Shown: piece by piece, positions 20,975-28,018 of the stretch
How the letters are laid out: each line of letters opens with the position of its first letter
Position numbering within the stretch: the stretch's first letter is position 1
Assembly (NCBI GenBank): GCA_009929445.1
Contig: SAAL01000027.1
Coordinates: 1 to 39,036, forward strand
DNA: 39,036 nucleotides
Direction: 5' to 3'
From: Bacteroidia bacterium
GTDB lineage: Bacteria > Bacteroidota > Bacteroidia > Bacteroidales > Paludibacteraceae
Made by a program: the position numbers and the translations under genes
The notes under the pieces: model-generated
The model's input: the letters and a program-made list of their open reading frames with translations, nothing else
What the model was told of the DNA's origin: nothing
The model's database searches: none

Positions 20975-21658
20975 CTACATTTCCAGCCATTGTTCAATCG
21001 CAATAATATCCAGTTTTCTATTGTGGTACGATTTGAAATTCGCTTCATTATCGAACCAACCGATTACTTGTTCCCGTTGCAGTTTGGTTGTTTTTATCGA
21101 CACACAAGTCAGGTAACTGCTCCAGGGATAATCGGATGGACTGTTAGTAAAGCCATGATGTACAGGATTGTTGTGGATATAAAGCAATACGTTTTTAAGG
21201 TATCTTTTGTTGTCAATTGATTTGCGTTTGAATGGTCGTTCGAACAATGATTCATGTCTGTTAAATCTGATATTAAATGCTTTTGTATAGGCATTAAACA
21301 GGTTCGAGAAATATTGATAAAGGGGTTTGATGGTTACATTATCGCTTTGCGCTTCATTTGTTAAACCTGACAGGTTTTCAAAACCTGTCAGGTTTGAAGA
21401 AGAATTTAAAAGTGAATCAAGTATATCCACCTCGCTTTTTATCTTTACCAATAAATGAAAATGATTAGGCATCAGTACCCATGCATATGTATCGGCTATC
21501 GGTGATATATATTTATTGTATAAATTCAGAAAATACGTATAATTTCCGGGTTCGTTAAACAAATTACATCCATTAATACCACAATTGTAAATATGATAGT
21601 ACTTTTCGTATTCCAGTTGTTCGGTGGAATAAGCATCCTTTTTTGCTTTTTTAATCAT
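20975..21658 (-). CDS. REP-associated tyrosine transposase (IS200-like Y1, RAYT)
   Basis: This 227-residue protein has the Y1 HUH transposase signature. The HUH metal motif is at H66-x-H68 (MPNHFHLLV), the catalytic tyrosine is probably Y124 (LFNAYTKAFN), and RAYT-type sequences LFERPFKRK and HNNPVHHG follow. RAYTs act on REP palindromes, and three such palindromes lie around and inside this gene. It is inserted in the cas operon on the same strand, 11 bases after the cas6 stop, so it should be co-transcribed. An extra 12-residue segment (NLTGFENLSGLT, 89-100) between HUH and Tyr motifs is encoded by a palindrome copy. No IS200/IS605-type tnpB or paired transposon ends are visible. Confidence 0.93.
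   Translation of the reverse strand: MIKKAKKDAYSTEQLEYEKYYHIYNCGINGCNLFNEPGNYTYFLNLYNKYISPIADTYAWVLMPNHFHLLVKIKSEVDILDSLLNSSSNLTGFENLSGLTNEAQSDNVTIKPLYQYFSNLFNAYTKAFNIRFNRHESLFERPFKRKSIDNKRYLKNVLLYIHNNPVHHGFTNSPSDYPWSSYLTCVSIKTTKLQREQVIGWFDNEANFKSYHNRKLDIIAIEQWLEM
21363..21395. repeat. REP-like palindrome, copy 3 (in frame inside the transposase gene)
   Basis: A perfect 33-bp palindrome: AAACCTGACAGGTTTT, a single C, then AAAACCTGTCAGGTTT. It is the same element as the two intergenic copies but lies inside the RAYT coding sequence. Its length is a multiple of three and it is read as roughly NLTGFENLSGL in a loop between catalytic motifs, so it keeps the frame open. Confidence 0.93.
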
Positions 21659-21669
21659 TAGCTTCCAAA

Positions 21670-22440
21670 TTAAATGGATTTTACCATCCCAAATCCCATA
21701 CTATTTTTTCCTCCAATTCCTCCTTCATACATTATTTTCATTAATTGAACGGGGGCTGTCATTTCAAATTCACACATATAACCACGGATTTTGCTTTCAT
21801 GGGGCGTTTCAGCTTTAATGGTTATAAGAGCTGTTTTGGGTTTTGTCAGAGTTTTAATTTCGAACGGAAAATCCTTCTCCTGATATTCAGTGCCAAGCCA
21901 GGCTTTGTGTTTATCCAGCAGATTTTGGCGTATCAATGCATTCGCTTGAGGATGATCCGGTGCAATGTATTCTTCAGTCTGGTCTGGATGTTTCAGTGTA
22001 ATACACATAGGCGAGAGCAAACCGAACTGCATTTTTTCGGTGAACAGCGGGGGAGGCGATAATTCTATCTGTTGCACCCGGCAGTGTATCCGGGCATGGC
22101 GGTTGCCTAATTCAAATTCCTGCTCACCGAAAATTCCCTGAATAAATTGTTGTGTACTACTTTCGGGTATAAAAGAGATGTTCCATTCCAATTCATCAGA
22201 GTGAATTTTCATATAACTTCCCTGAACGCTGAATTTGGGTATCAGCAAGCGTGAGTAAGTGAATAACTTAAATTGTTTTTTGTCGGCTTGAAAGCCATTA
22301 TCATGTAACCACTGTGAAAATACAGCGTCCGATTTTGCCAGCATATTATAAATTACTGCCGAACATTCGTATTGATAATTGAAAGGAAGTGTATTTCCAT
22401 GTATTTGCTTGTCGATATGTAATTTTAGCTTGAATCTCAT
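21670..22440 (-). CDS. cas6: CRISPR-associated endoribonuclease Cas6
   Basis: This 256-residue RAMP protein has the C-terminal glycine-rich loop of Cas6 (YEGGIGGKNSMGFGMV, about 237-252). A candidate catalytic histidine is H46 in FSQWLHDNGF, the position and context expected for Cas6 proteins that use a single His. It cuts the long pre-crRNA within each repeat, leaving an 8-nt handle (here AUUGAAAU) at the 5' end of each crRNA. It is the first gene of the operon, separated from cas8b by the inserted transposase. With a locus transcript carrying at least 192 repeats, it has an unusually large substrate. Confidence 0.94.
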   Translation of the reverse strand: MRFKLKLHIDKQIHGNTLPFNYQYECSAVIYNMLAKSDAVFSQWLHDNGFQADKKQFKLFTYSRLLIPKFSVQGSYMKIHSDELEWNISFIPESSTQQFIQGIFGEQEFELGNRHARIHCRVQQIELSPPPLFTEKMQFGLLSPMCITLKHPDQTEEYIAPDHPQANALIRQNLLDKHKAWLGTEYQEKDFPFEIKTLTKPKTALITIKAETPHESKIRGYMCEFEMTAPVQLMKIMYEGGIGGKNSMGFGMVKSI

Positions 22441-22985
22441 AATGAATTATTTCTATCTGAATTATGTGATGAATATTTTAAAATTAAAAAACAGCTATCA
22501 AGTGCATGTGTACTTCGTAGGAAAAAAATATTCTTTTGAGCAAATAACCAACATACGTAAGAATTTACCACTTTTAAAAAAAGTGTAACTTTTCAGCTAT
22601 GCCCGACAAATATACCAATTATTTATTATACAAAAAATAATAAAATTTATTTTATATAACCAAAATTTAGTTTAAGTTTTAGTTTTTTCAATTTCTTTCA
22701 GATTTTTTCATTTTATAAAAAAGCAAATCAAAGATTTAATAAATTCGTATATTTATCAATATCAACTTGAATGTTGCATTAATCGAATTACTGAAAAATT
22801 TTTATCATTTTTTTTTCCAACCATTAAAACTCAAACGTGATTGCCCCCATTCAGATCCCCCACTAATCTTCGCGGAAAAACAGTCCCCCCCGCCTGATGG
22901 AAAAAGGAAAATTACGGAGGAGTAAATAATTTCTCATGAATTTTCTGATTTTCATCTGTATTGTTCAACTCAAAAAAATATCAAA
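22441..22985. other. Intergenic region upstream of the cas operon
   Basis: No gene is supported in this 545-base stretch. It holds the likely cas promoter (22607-22634), a very AT-rich block (about 22560-22810) and then a segment with C-runs (about 22830-22905, including GATTGCCCCC, GATCCCCC and GTCCCCCCC) of a different base composition. The C-run segment may be the remnant of an insertion-element end, but I cannot identify one. The two flanking transcription units point away from each other. Confidence 0.6.
22607..22634 (-). promoter_or_regulatory. Probable promoter of the cas operon
   Basis: On the minus strand TATATTTG (22614-22607) matches the Bacteroidota -7 consensus TAnnTTTG. A TTTG (22634-22631) lies 16 bases upstream as a possible -33 element, slightly closer than usual. 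Transcription would start near 22600, giving a 5' leader of about 160 bases before the cas6 ATG. Confidence 0.5.
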
Positions 22986-23384
22986 ATGGTAAAAATTGTT
23001 AGCTACAAAGAAAGAACCAAAGAAGATGGTTCTACTTTTCATGTCCTTGAAGTTCAAGGCGGTCTTGAAATTGTTCAAAGTCAATCAACAGGCAGTTATT
23101 ACGCCACTACTAAAAAAGCGTATATCCCGACTACTTTCGATCAAGTGATGTGTCAATCCTTTGTCGGAAAAGAGATAGAGGGCACTATTGTAAAAGAGGA
23201 ATGCGAAAACTATTTGTATGTCGTAAAAGAAACCGGCGAGGAGTTGATTCTGAATCACAGGTAGGTGTTCACACCCGAAAAGAAGGAAGCTGTTTTGCAG
23301 AAACAAGACAATTCTGATGCATTATTAATGAACTTGAATGCATTCAGTAATCTGTATCCTAAGCATGCTGAATTCGCCAGTTAA
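22986..23384 (+). pseudogene. Small conserved-looking ORF interrupted by an in-frame TAG
   Basis: The open frame begins MVKIVSYKERTKEDGSTFHV and runs for 92 codons to a TAG at 23262-23264. The same frame then continues for 39 more codons (VFTPEKKEAVLQKQDN...) to TAA at 23382-23384, so the intact product would be 132 residues. The downstream part looks like coding sequence, is not interrupted again, and ends just before a terminator hairpin. This suggests a single nonsense mutation, for example TGG to TAG. Function is unknown to me. It resembles small proteins found near JAB/RadC genes on Bacteroidota mobile elements, which is an impression I could not verify. A functional 92-residue product is the alternative. 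Confidence 0.6.
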
Positions 23385-23390
23385 TTAACC

Positions 23391-23439
23391 AATCCCTTCT
23401 ATTCATCCATACCACGAATGGTGTAAAATAGAAGGGATT
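23391..23439 (+). terminator. Rho-independent terminator or attenuator before the radC-like gene
   Basis: A perfect 13-bp inverted repeat (AATCCCTTCTATT at 23391-23403, AATAGAAGGGATT at 23427-23439) is followed by a T-rich run at 23440-23454. It ends the upstream interrupted ORF. It also sits only 15 bases before the next start codon, so the T-run is also the radC-like gene's start region. Confidence 0.8.
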
Positions 23440-23454
23440 ATTACATTTTTTTTT

Positions 23455-23889
23455 ATGGAACTCACAGAAATTCTTATTTCGTACAAAAACAAAAATCAAG
23501 ATGCTGTCAAAGTATCGAGTAGTGTAGACGTGTATAATTTCATTCTGAACCACTGGGATGATGATACACTGGATATTCAGGAAAATGTAAAGATGTTGCT
23601 TCTCAACTCATCAAACACCATACTGGGAGTATATGATGTTTCTAGAGGTGGCATCAACAGTACTGTAATAGATCTGAGGCTGGTATTGAGCGTTGCTCTC
23701 AAATGCCTGGCTAGTTCTATTATTTTAGTTCATAATCATCCTTCGGGAAACATCAATCCCAGTGAACAAGACAGGGAATTTACTAAGAAGATTAAAAGTG
23801 CCTGTAAGTTTTTGGAGATTCAGTTGTTTGACCATATAATCATCACCAGGTATGATTATTTCAGTTTTGCCGATAATGGCTATATTTAA
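23455..23889 (+). CDS. JAB-domain (RadC-like) protein
   Basis: This 144-residue protein consists of the JAB/MPN+ domain found at the C-terminus of RadC. The metalloprotease-type motif HxH-x7-S-x2-D is intact (HNHPSGNINPSEQD). It lacks the N-terminal helix-hairpin-helix part of full-length RadC (about 220 residues), as is common for stand-alone copies carried on Bacteroidota integrative elements. The molecular function of this family is not established despite the name. The start ATG follows a T-run with no visible Shine-Dalgarno sequence. The interrupted ORF upstream and the tRNA locus downstream suggest the edge of an old mobile element. Confidence 0.88.
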   Translation: MELTEILISYKNKNQDAVKVSSSVDVYNFILNHWDDDTLDIQENVKMLLLNSSNTILGVYDVSRGGINSTVIDLRLVLSVALKCLASSIILVHNHPSGNINPSEQDREFTKKIKSACKFLEIQLFDHIIITRYDYFSFADNGYI

Positions 23890-24009
23890 TGTACTCAATA
23901 CAGCTCCTTTCTTACCACTATTGGTAAAGAGTATATTTGTCAACAATATTAAATATAGCGGTTTTAGTGAAAAGTCGTATTGTTTCAACTCTGTTTCAAC
24001 CAAAAATAA

Positions 24010-24039
24010 AAGGAGCTACATTTTTCAATGTAACTCCTT
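24010..24039 (-). terminator. Terminator of tRNA-Pro
   Basis: Arms AAGGAGCTACATT (24010-24022) and AATGTAACTCCTT (24027-24039) enclose a 4-base loop. Read on the minus strand all 13 positions pair, one as G-U, and TTTTATTTTT follows. It lies 10 bases beyond the tRNA 3' end. Confidence 0.8.
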
Positions 24040-24049
24040 GATTTTCAAG

Positions 24050-24124
24050 TCGGGGTAGCGGGATTCGAACCCACGACCCCCTGCTCCCAAAGCAGGTGCG
24101 CTAACCGGACTGCGCTACACCCCG
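24050..24124 (-). tRNA. tRNA-Pro (anticodon TGG)
   Basis: Read on the minus strand from CGGGGTG to TACCCCG plus discriminator A, the sequence folds as a cloverleaf. The acceptor stem pairs fully (one G-U). The D-arm contains AGTCCGGTTAG. The anticodon stem CCTGC/GCAGG has loop TTTGGGA, giving anticodon TGG. The T-arm is GTGGG-TTCGAAT-CCCGC. No CCA is encoded. A TATCTTTG promoter element lies just upstream. Confidence 0.96.
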
Positions 24125-24148
24125 TACTTTTCTCTCAAAAAGCGAGTG

Positions 24149-24156
24149 CAAAGATA
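24149..24156 (-). promoter_or_regulatory. Probable -7 element of tRNA-Pro
   Basis: TATCTTTG on the minus strand matches TAnnTTTG and lies 25 bases before the tRNA 5' end. No clear -33 element is visible. The remaining bases to 24402 are AT-rich and hold no gene that I can see. Confidence 0.5.
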
Positions 24157-24402
24157 ATAAAAAACAATTGATTGAGCACTAATTCTGTGTATAATTTTCC
24201 AATAAAAAAATATTGTACAAAAAGTTATTTCTGCAATAGATTGATTGCCTGATATTTAAAACAGAGAAACGAACATTAAAAAAAAAACGTTCTCTGAAAA
24301 ATCATAAAATATCAATTATATTGTTTACAATTTATGTTTGATTGAAATTTAAACAATCGATTAAATGGATAAGATGATCAAAATTTCCGAAAAAACACTC
24401 AA

Positions 24403-25332
24403 TTAATCGTTCCCATCAAATTTTTCATGTCCCGGAGCAGGTTTCCATCCATAATCCGGCTCAAAATAATTCCACAATAAAGAGGATATACGTACAATCA
24501 GCATTCGTCCTTCATTGCTCTTTTCCCAACCGGTGTCTTTCTGATTTTTTGTGTAAACTGCAAAAACATAATCGCCGTGAGGTGCATTTACAAGAACCAC
24601 CTCCGAACGTGCAGCGCTGACCATTCCTTGCTTTGAGGCTGTGTTGACGGTTGGAGGAATCTGGCTTAACGCACGGTCGTCGTAATAAATTGTACCAAGG
24701 ATTCTGTACATTTCTTCGCAGGCAGATCGGGAAATAATTGCTCCGTTTCGGATTTTAACCAGTAGCGATGCCATTTCGCGCGGAGTAGTTTGTCCCCAGC
24801 CATACATTTCCCGATTGGCTTCCCTGCCGGGTGTACGAGAGTTTACCCTTGTATTTTCCAGTCCTGAATCATGCATCAGTCGGTTGATTTCAGTGCCGGT
24901 TCCTGCCAGTTCCTGAAGCCACAAACTGGCACTGTTGTCGCTCGTAGTAATACTCAACATCTGCACTATGCTCAGAGATATCTTTGTACTGTCTTTCAAT
25001 GAAGACAATATTCCGTCATCACCCTTATACAATTGTTTATCAGAAGTATAAATTACTGGTTTGAAGTAATCCAGCTCACCTTTTTCAATTTTACTGAAAA
25101 CTCCAACCATAATCGGAACTTTAATTGTACTGGCGGTAGGGAATACCGTATCAGCATTGAATGTTGCTTCTTTTCCAGTTTTCAGATTTTTCACATATAC
25201 ACCGGCAGTTCCATTAAAACCGGTAACCTCCCTTTCGATGAGTGAGGTCAGTTTACGATCGGTTTTTTGCGCCTGAACATGGAGTGCTAAACTTATCAGG
25301 AAAAGAAGGAGGAAGGATTTAATTAAATTCAT
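24403..25332 (-). CDS. Exported serine hydrolase of the class A beta-lactamase fold
   Basis: This 309-residue protein has a signal peptide (MNLIKSFLLLFLISLALHVQAQ) and the beta-lactamase/transpeptidase-like fold. Active-site motif SxxK is S68-T-I-K71 and the SDN loop is S131-D132-N133. The third motif, usually KTG, is K234-Q-G236. The omega-loop ExxLN of true class A enzymes is not recognisable in the matching stretch (NSRTPGREANREMYGWG). It is therefore a periplasmic serine hydrolase related to class A beta-lactamases; beta-lactam hydrolysis is uncertain. It stands alone between tRNA-Pro and an inverted tRNA-like copy. A TAATTTTG element lies just upstream. Confidence 0.85.
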   Translation of the reverse strand: MNLIKSFLLLFLISLALHVQAQKTDRKLTSLIEREVTGFNGTAGVYVKNLKTGKEATFNADTVFPTASTIKVPIMVGVFSKIEKGELDYFKPVIYTSDKQLYKGDDGILSSLKDSTKISLSIVQMLSITTSDNSASLWLQELAGTGTEINRLMHDSGLENTRVNSRTPGREANREMYGWGQTTPREMASLLVKIRNGAIISRSACEEMYRILGTIYYDDRALSQIPPTVNTASKQGMVSAARSEVVLVNAPHGDYVFAVYTKNQKDTGWEKSNEGRMLIVRISSLLWNYFEPDYGWKPAPGHEKFDGND

Positions 25333-25363
25333 CGGATTTTATGTAAGAATATTTTATTTCACT

Positions 25364-25371
25364 CAAAATTA
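25364..25371 (-). promoter_or_regulatory. Probable -7 element of the serine hydrolase gene
   Basis: TAATTTTG on the minus strand matches TAnnTTTG, 31 bases before the start codon. No convincing -33 element is seen. Confidence 0.45.
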
Positions 25372-25447
25372 TCGTAGTACGTTTCAGATTGCCAGTGATT
25401 TCAGGTTGTTTTTATTTCTGATTTTAAAGAAGTTTTTATTATTAAAA

Positions 25448-25512
25448 GCAGTCCGGTTAGCACATCCCGATTTGAATCGGGAGGGTCGTGGGTTCGAATC
25501 CCGATACCCCGA
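25448..25512 (+). pseudogene. 5'-truncated tRNA-like sequence (tRNA-Pro relative)
   Basis: From GCAGTCCGGTTAG to TACCCCGA the sequence follows the tRNA-Pro at 24050-24124 closely in D-arm, variable region, T-arm and 3' acceptor strand. The 5' acceptor strand is replaced by AT-rich sequence (TTATTATTAAAA) that cannot pair with TACCCCG. The anticodon stem differs (CCCGA/TCGGG) and its loop TTTGAAT would read TGA. I take it as a tRNA pseudogene or a recombination scar. Similarity to the tRNA-Pro locus continues about 12 bases past the 3' end (CTTGACAATCAA against CTTGAAAATCAA). Confidence 0.7.
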
Positions 25513-25522
25513 CTTGACAATC

Positions 25523-25551
25523 AACCACTTACGATTAACCCGTAAGTGGTT
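25523..25551 (+). terminator. Rho-independent terminator after the tRNA-like copy
   Basis: Perfect 11-bp arms AACCACTTACG and CGTAAGTGGTT with a 7-base loop, followed by TCTTCTTTCTG. It may also serve the convergent pirin transcript. Confidence 0.65.
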
Positions 25552-25603
25552 TCTTCTTTCTGTACATATTAAATTGACTTTTTTTAATTGGTAAGTTGAT
25601 TTT

Positions 25604-26473
25604 TTATTTGTGTTTTATAAAAGTGCCGTTATCCAGTTCTTCAAATGCTAAATTCAGTTCTTCCCGCGTATTCATGACAATGGGTCCTCCCCACGAAACG
25701 GGCTCGCGGAGCGGTTTGCCGGCGAGCAAAATGAACCGCGCTCCTTCCCCACCCGATTTTACTGTAATACGATCATTTTCAGTGCTTTCCGGATTGTCAA
25801 AAGTAAATAATACGGCACAAGCCTTATTTTCAAAAGCTGATAAATTTTCATCGGGTGCTAATGTCCCATCAAGCAAATATATGAATAATGTTTCTTTATT
25901 TGGAGTTTCAGAATAACTCCAGGTTGCATTGGGAGCAAGTTCCACATCGAGGTATTTAACTTTTATGTATTCACCCTGAAAGGCACCGGAACGACCTTTG
26001 TAACTACCCGAAATAATCCTAACTAACGCATTTTCCTCTTCTACAATCTCTACATCTTCCTGGGTAATATCTCCATAAGCAGGCAGGGTCATTTTATCTT
26101 TTGCGGGCAGATTTACCCAAAGCTGACAACCCAGCATTCGTTCAGACGGTTGTGGCATTTCCTGGTGAATGATTCCCGAGCCGGCTGTCATCCATTGGCA
26201 CTCCAAATCCCTGATCGTTCCCCGATTTCCCAGGCTGTCGGCATGGATTATTTCCCCTTTGATCAGATAAGTTACTGTTTCAATTCCACGATGCGGATGC
26301 CAGGGAAAGCCTTTGATGTAATCGTTCGGATCCAGCGAATCAAAGCCATCGAGCATCAGAAACGGATCAAAATCGTGCACGTTTCTTAACCCTACTACCC
26401 GTCTTAAATGAACTCCTGCACCATCTACAGCGTGCTGACCCCTGATAATTTGTGTTGCTTTTCGTTGTGTCAT
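25604..26473 (-). CDS. Pirin family protein
   Basis: This 289-residue bicupin matches pirin in length and motifs. The N-terminal cupin has the metal-binding set H59-P-H61 (PWHPHRGIETVTYL), H103 and E105 (SGIIHQEMP). The conserved lead-in DPFLMLDGF is also present. The C-terminal cupin covers about 165-285. Bacterial pirins include quercetinase-like dioxygenases and regulators of redox enzymes; the role here cannot be deduced. It is transcribed alone, with a repeat-rich gap upstream and the tRNA-like copy downstream. No promoter consensus was found in the 60 bases before the start. Confidence 0.93.
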   Translation of the reverse strand: MTQRKATQIIRGQHAVDGAGVHLRRVVGLRNVHDFDPFLMLDGFDSLDPNDYIKGFPWHPHRGIETVTYLIKGEIIHADSLGNRGTIRDLECQWMTAGSGIIHQEMPQPSERMLGCQLWVNLPAKDKMTLPAYGDITQEDVEIVEEENALVRIISGSYKGRSGAFQGEYIKVKYLDVELAPNATWSYSETPNKETLFIYLLDGTLAPDENLSAFENKACAVLFTFDNPESTENDRITVKSGGEGARFILLAGKPLREPVSWGGPIVMNTREELNLAFEELDNGTFIKHK

Positions 26474-26526
26474 GATAATTTAACGTTAGTTTGATGTAAG
26501 ATTTTTTTTATATATGTTTTTTTGCT

Positions 26527-26822
26527 CCTTCACTATACTGCGTTTCGCTTCGACTTGTCTGTGAGTTCCCTCACTCCACTGCGTTTCGTTCGGGATGACA
26601 GTTGCCGAGTGTGTTATATTCCGCTGCGCTGACATTTTCACTTAACCATTGTTTGTATGGCAGCGGTGCTGGAGTTCTTTCGAACACGTCGTACTGAAAA
26701 CGTGATTATTTCTGCAATCCGTATCGACGGGTAATCGACAAAAAGTGACCTTGTCATTCCAAACGAAGTGAGGAATCTGATTTAGTTCGCTCCTTACACT
26801 GCGTTTCGCTTCGGGATGACAA
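26527..26822. repeat. Repeat-rich intergenic segment (TGCGTTTCG direct repeats)
   Basis: Three direct copies share the core ACTGCGTTTCG: CACTATACTGCGTTTCGCTTCG near 26531, CACTCCACTGCGTTTCGTTCGG near 26572, and CTTACACTGCGTTTCGCTTCGG near 26793. The last two continue as GGATGACA/GGATGACAA. A further piece, GTCATTCCAAACGAAGTGAG at about 26754-26773, reads like the opposite-strand version. This pattern is a dispersed intergenic repeat of the kind seen in many Bacteroidota genomes. No gene is supported in the 355-base gap. Confidence 0.75.
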
Positions 26823-26828
26823 TCAGTG

Positions 26829-27974
26829 TCAAACTGGTTTTACTCCAATGCCGGGCAGGTTCAGGGGCATAACCTTTCCATTAATAAGTTCGGCTCCGCT
26901 GAATGCATCGTTTTGAATAAGCTGTGCACCGTCCAGATCGGCAAAATCCATCCCGGGAGCGAGTTGAGCGGCAGCCGATATGGCACAAGAAGTTTCAGTC
27001 ATACAGCCTATCATCACTTTCATATCGAGTGATTGAGCCAGATTTCGCATTTTCCAGGCTTCGCGCATACCCGTACATTTCATCAGTTTGATATTGATGC
27101 CTGAGAAAACACCTTTTGTTCTCACCACATCATGCAATCGCTGGATTGATTCGTCGGCAAAAATGGGAAGCGGACTTTCTGCGGTAAGCCAGGCTATATC
27201 GTCCGGGAGATATTTCGACATCGGTTGTTCTATCATCACAATTCCTTTTTCTTTGAGCCAGTGAATCATCTCAAGCGCCTGATGCTTATCTTTCCAGCCC
27301 TGATTGGCATCTACAGCTATAGGCAATGCGGTAACGGAACGAATGGTCTCCACCATTTTCCGGTCGTCTTTTCCACCCAGTTTTATTTTCAATATTTTAT
27401 ACTGACCTTCCACTTCTTTCACTTTCTGACGTAAAATTTCTTCGGTGTCCATCCCGATTGTAAATGTAGTATCGGGTATTTTGTCGATGTTCAGCCCCCA
27501 AAGCTGATACCACGGCTTTCCGATTATTTTTCCGGCCAAATCGTGCAATGCAATATCCACAGCTGCTTTGGCAGCCGTATTATTTTCGACAAGAGAATCC
27601 ACATAATGTAATATTTCATCCATCTGCAGCGGATCTGAAAAACCGGATAAATCTATTTTTTCCAAAAAAGCGACAACCGAAGGCTGCGATTCGCCTAAAT
27701 AAGGAGGTAGCGCTGCTTCACCATATCCGGTTAATCCGTCGTATTCAAGTGTTACCAGCACTACCGGAGTTGTTTTCCGTGAATAATTGGAGATGTTGAA
27801 TGCATGTTTCAGCTGCAGGTTATACGGAAACCAACTCAGCTTCATTTTAGAAGTTCGTGATGCTTTGGAGGTTTCTTGCCGGGCATTTTTTTCTGCCAGC
27901 ACTGGCAAATCCATCATACTCAAACCACCGGCTATTGCCAGGCTTTTAATAAAATTTCTACGATTTTGCGACAT
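26829..27974 (-). CDS. Dipeptide epimerase (L-Ala-D/L-Glu epimerase type, enolase superfamily)
   Basis: This 381-residue protein has a twin-arginine-like signal (NRRNFIKSLAIAGG) and an enolase-superfamily barrel. Visible catalytic and metal residues are K196-x-K198 (LKIKLG), D222 and N224 (VDANQGW), E249 (IEQP), D274 (FADES) and K296 (NIKLMKC). These are the marks of the muconate-lactonizing/dipeptide epimerase group. The enzyme interconverts L-Ala-D-Glu and L-Ala-L-Glu during use of peptidoglycan peptides. It starts 44 bases after the stop of an NlpC/P60 endopeptidase gene on the same strand. Substrate is inferred from that pairing. Its predicted export is unusual for a step often thought to be cytosolic. 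Confidence 0.88.
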   Translation of the reverse strand: MSQNRRNFIKSLAIAGGLSMMDLPVLAEKNARQETSKASRTSKMKLSWFPYNLQLKHAFNISNYSRKTTPVVLVTLEYDGLTGYGEAALPPYLGESQPSVVAFLEKIDLSGFSDPLQMDEILHYVDSLVENNTAAKAAVDIALHDLAGKIIGKPWYQLWGLNIDKIPDTTFTIGMDTEEILRQKVKEVEGQYKILKIKLGGKDDRKMVETIRSVTALPIAVDANQGWKDKHQALEMIHWLKEKGIVMIEQPMSKYLPDDIAWLTAESPLPIFADESIQRLHDVVRTKGVFSGINIKLMKCTGMREAWKMRNLAQSLDMKVMIGCMTETSCAISAAAQLAPGMDFADLDGAQLIQNDAFSGAELINGKVMPLNLPGIGVKPV

Positions 27975-28018
27975 AATGTTTACATTTAAATACTACTATT
28001 TAATAATCTGTAAATATA

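Noticed and set aside
22830-22905. C-run segment as an insertion-sequence terminus
   Set aside because: No matching second end or transposase was found; kept only as a note in the intergenic entry.
24403-25332. Annotation as a true antibiotic-resistance beta-lactamase
   Set aside because: KTG is replaced by KQG and the omega-loop ExxLN is not visible, so only the fold and serine-hydrolase motifs are supported.
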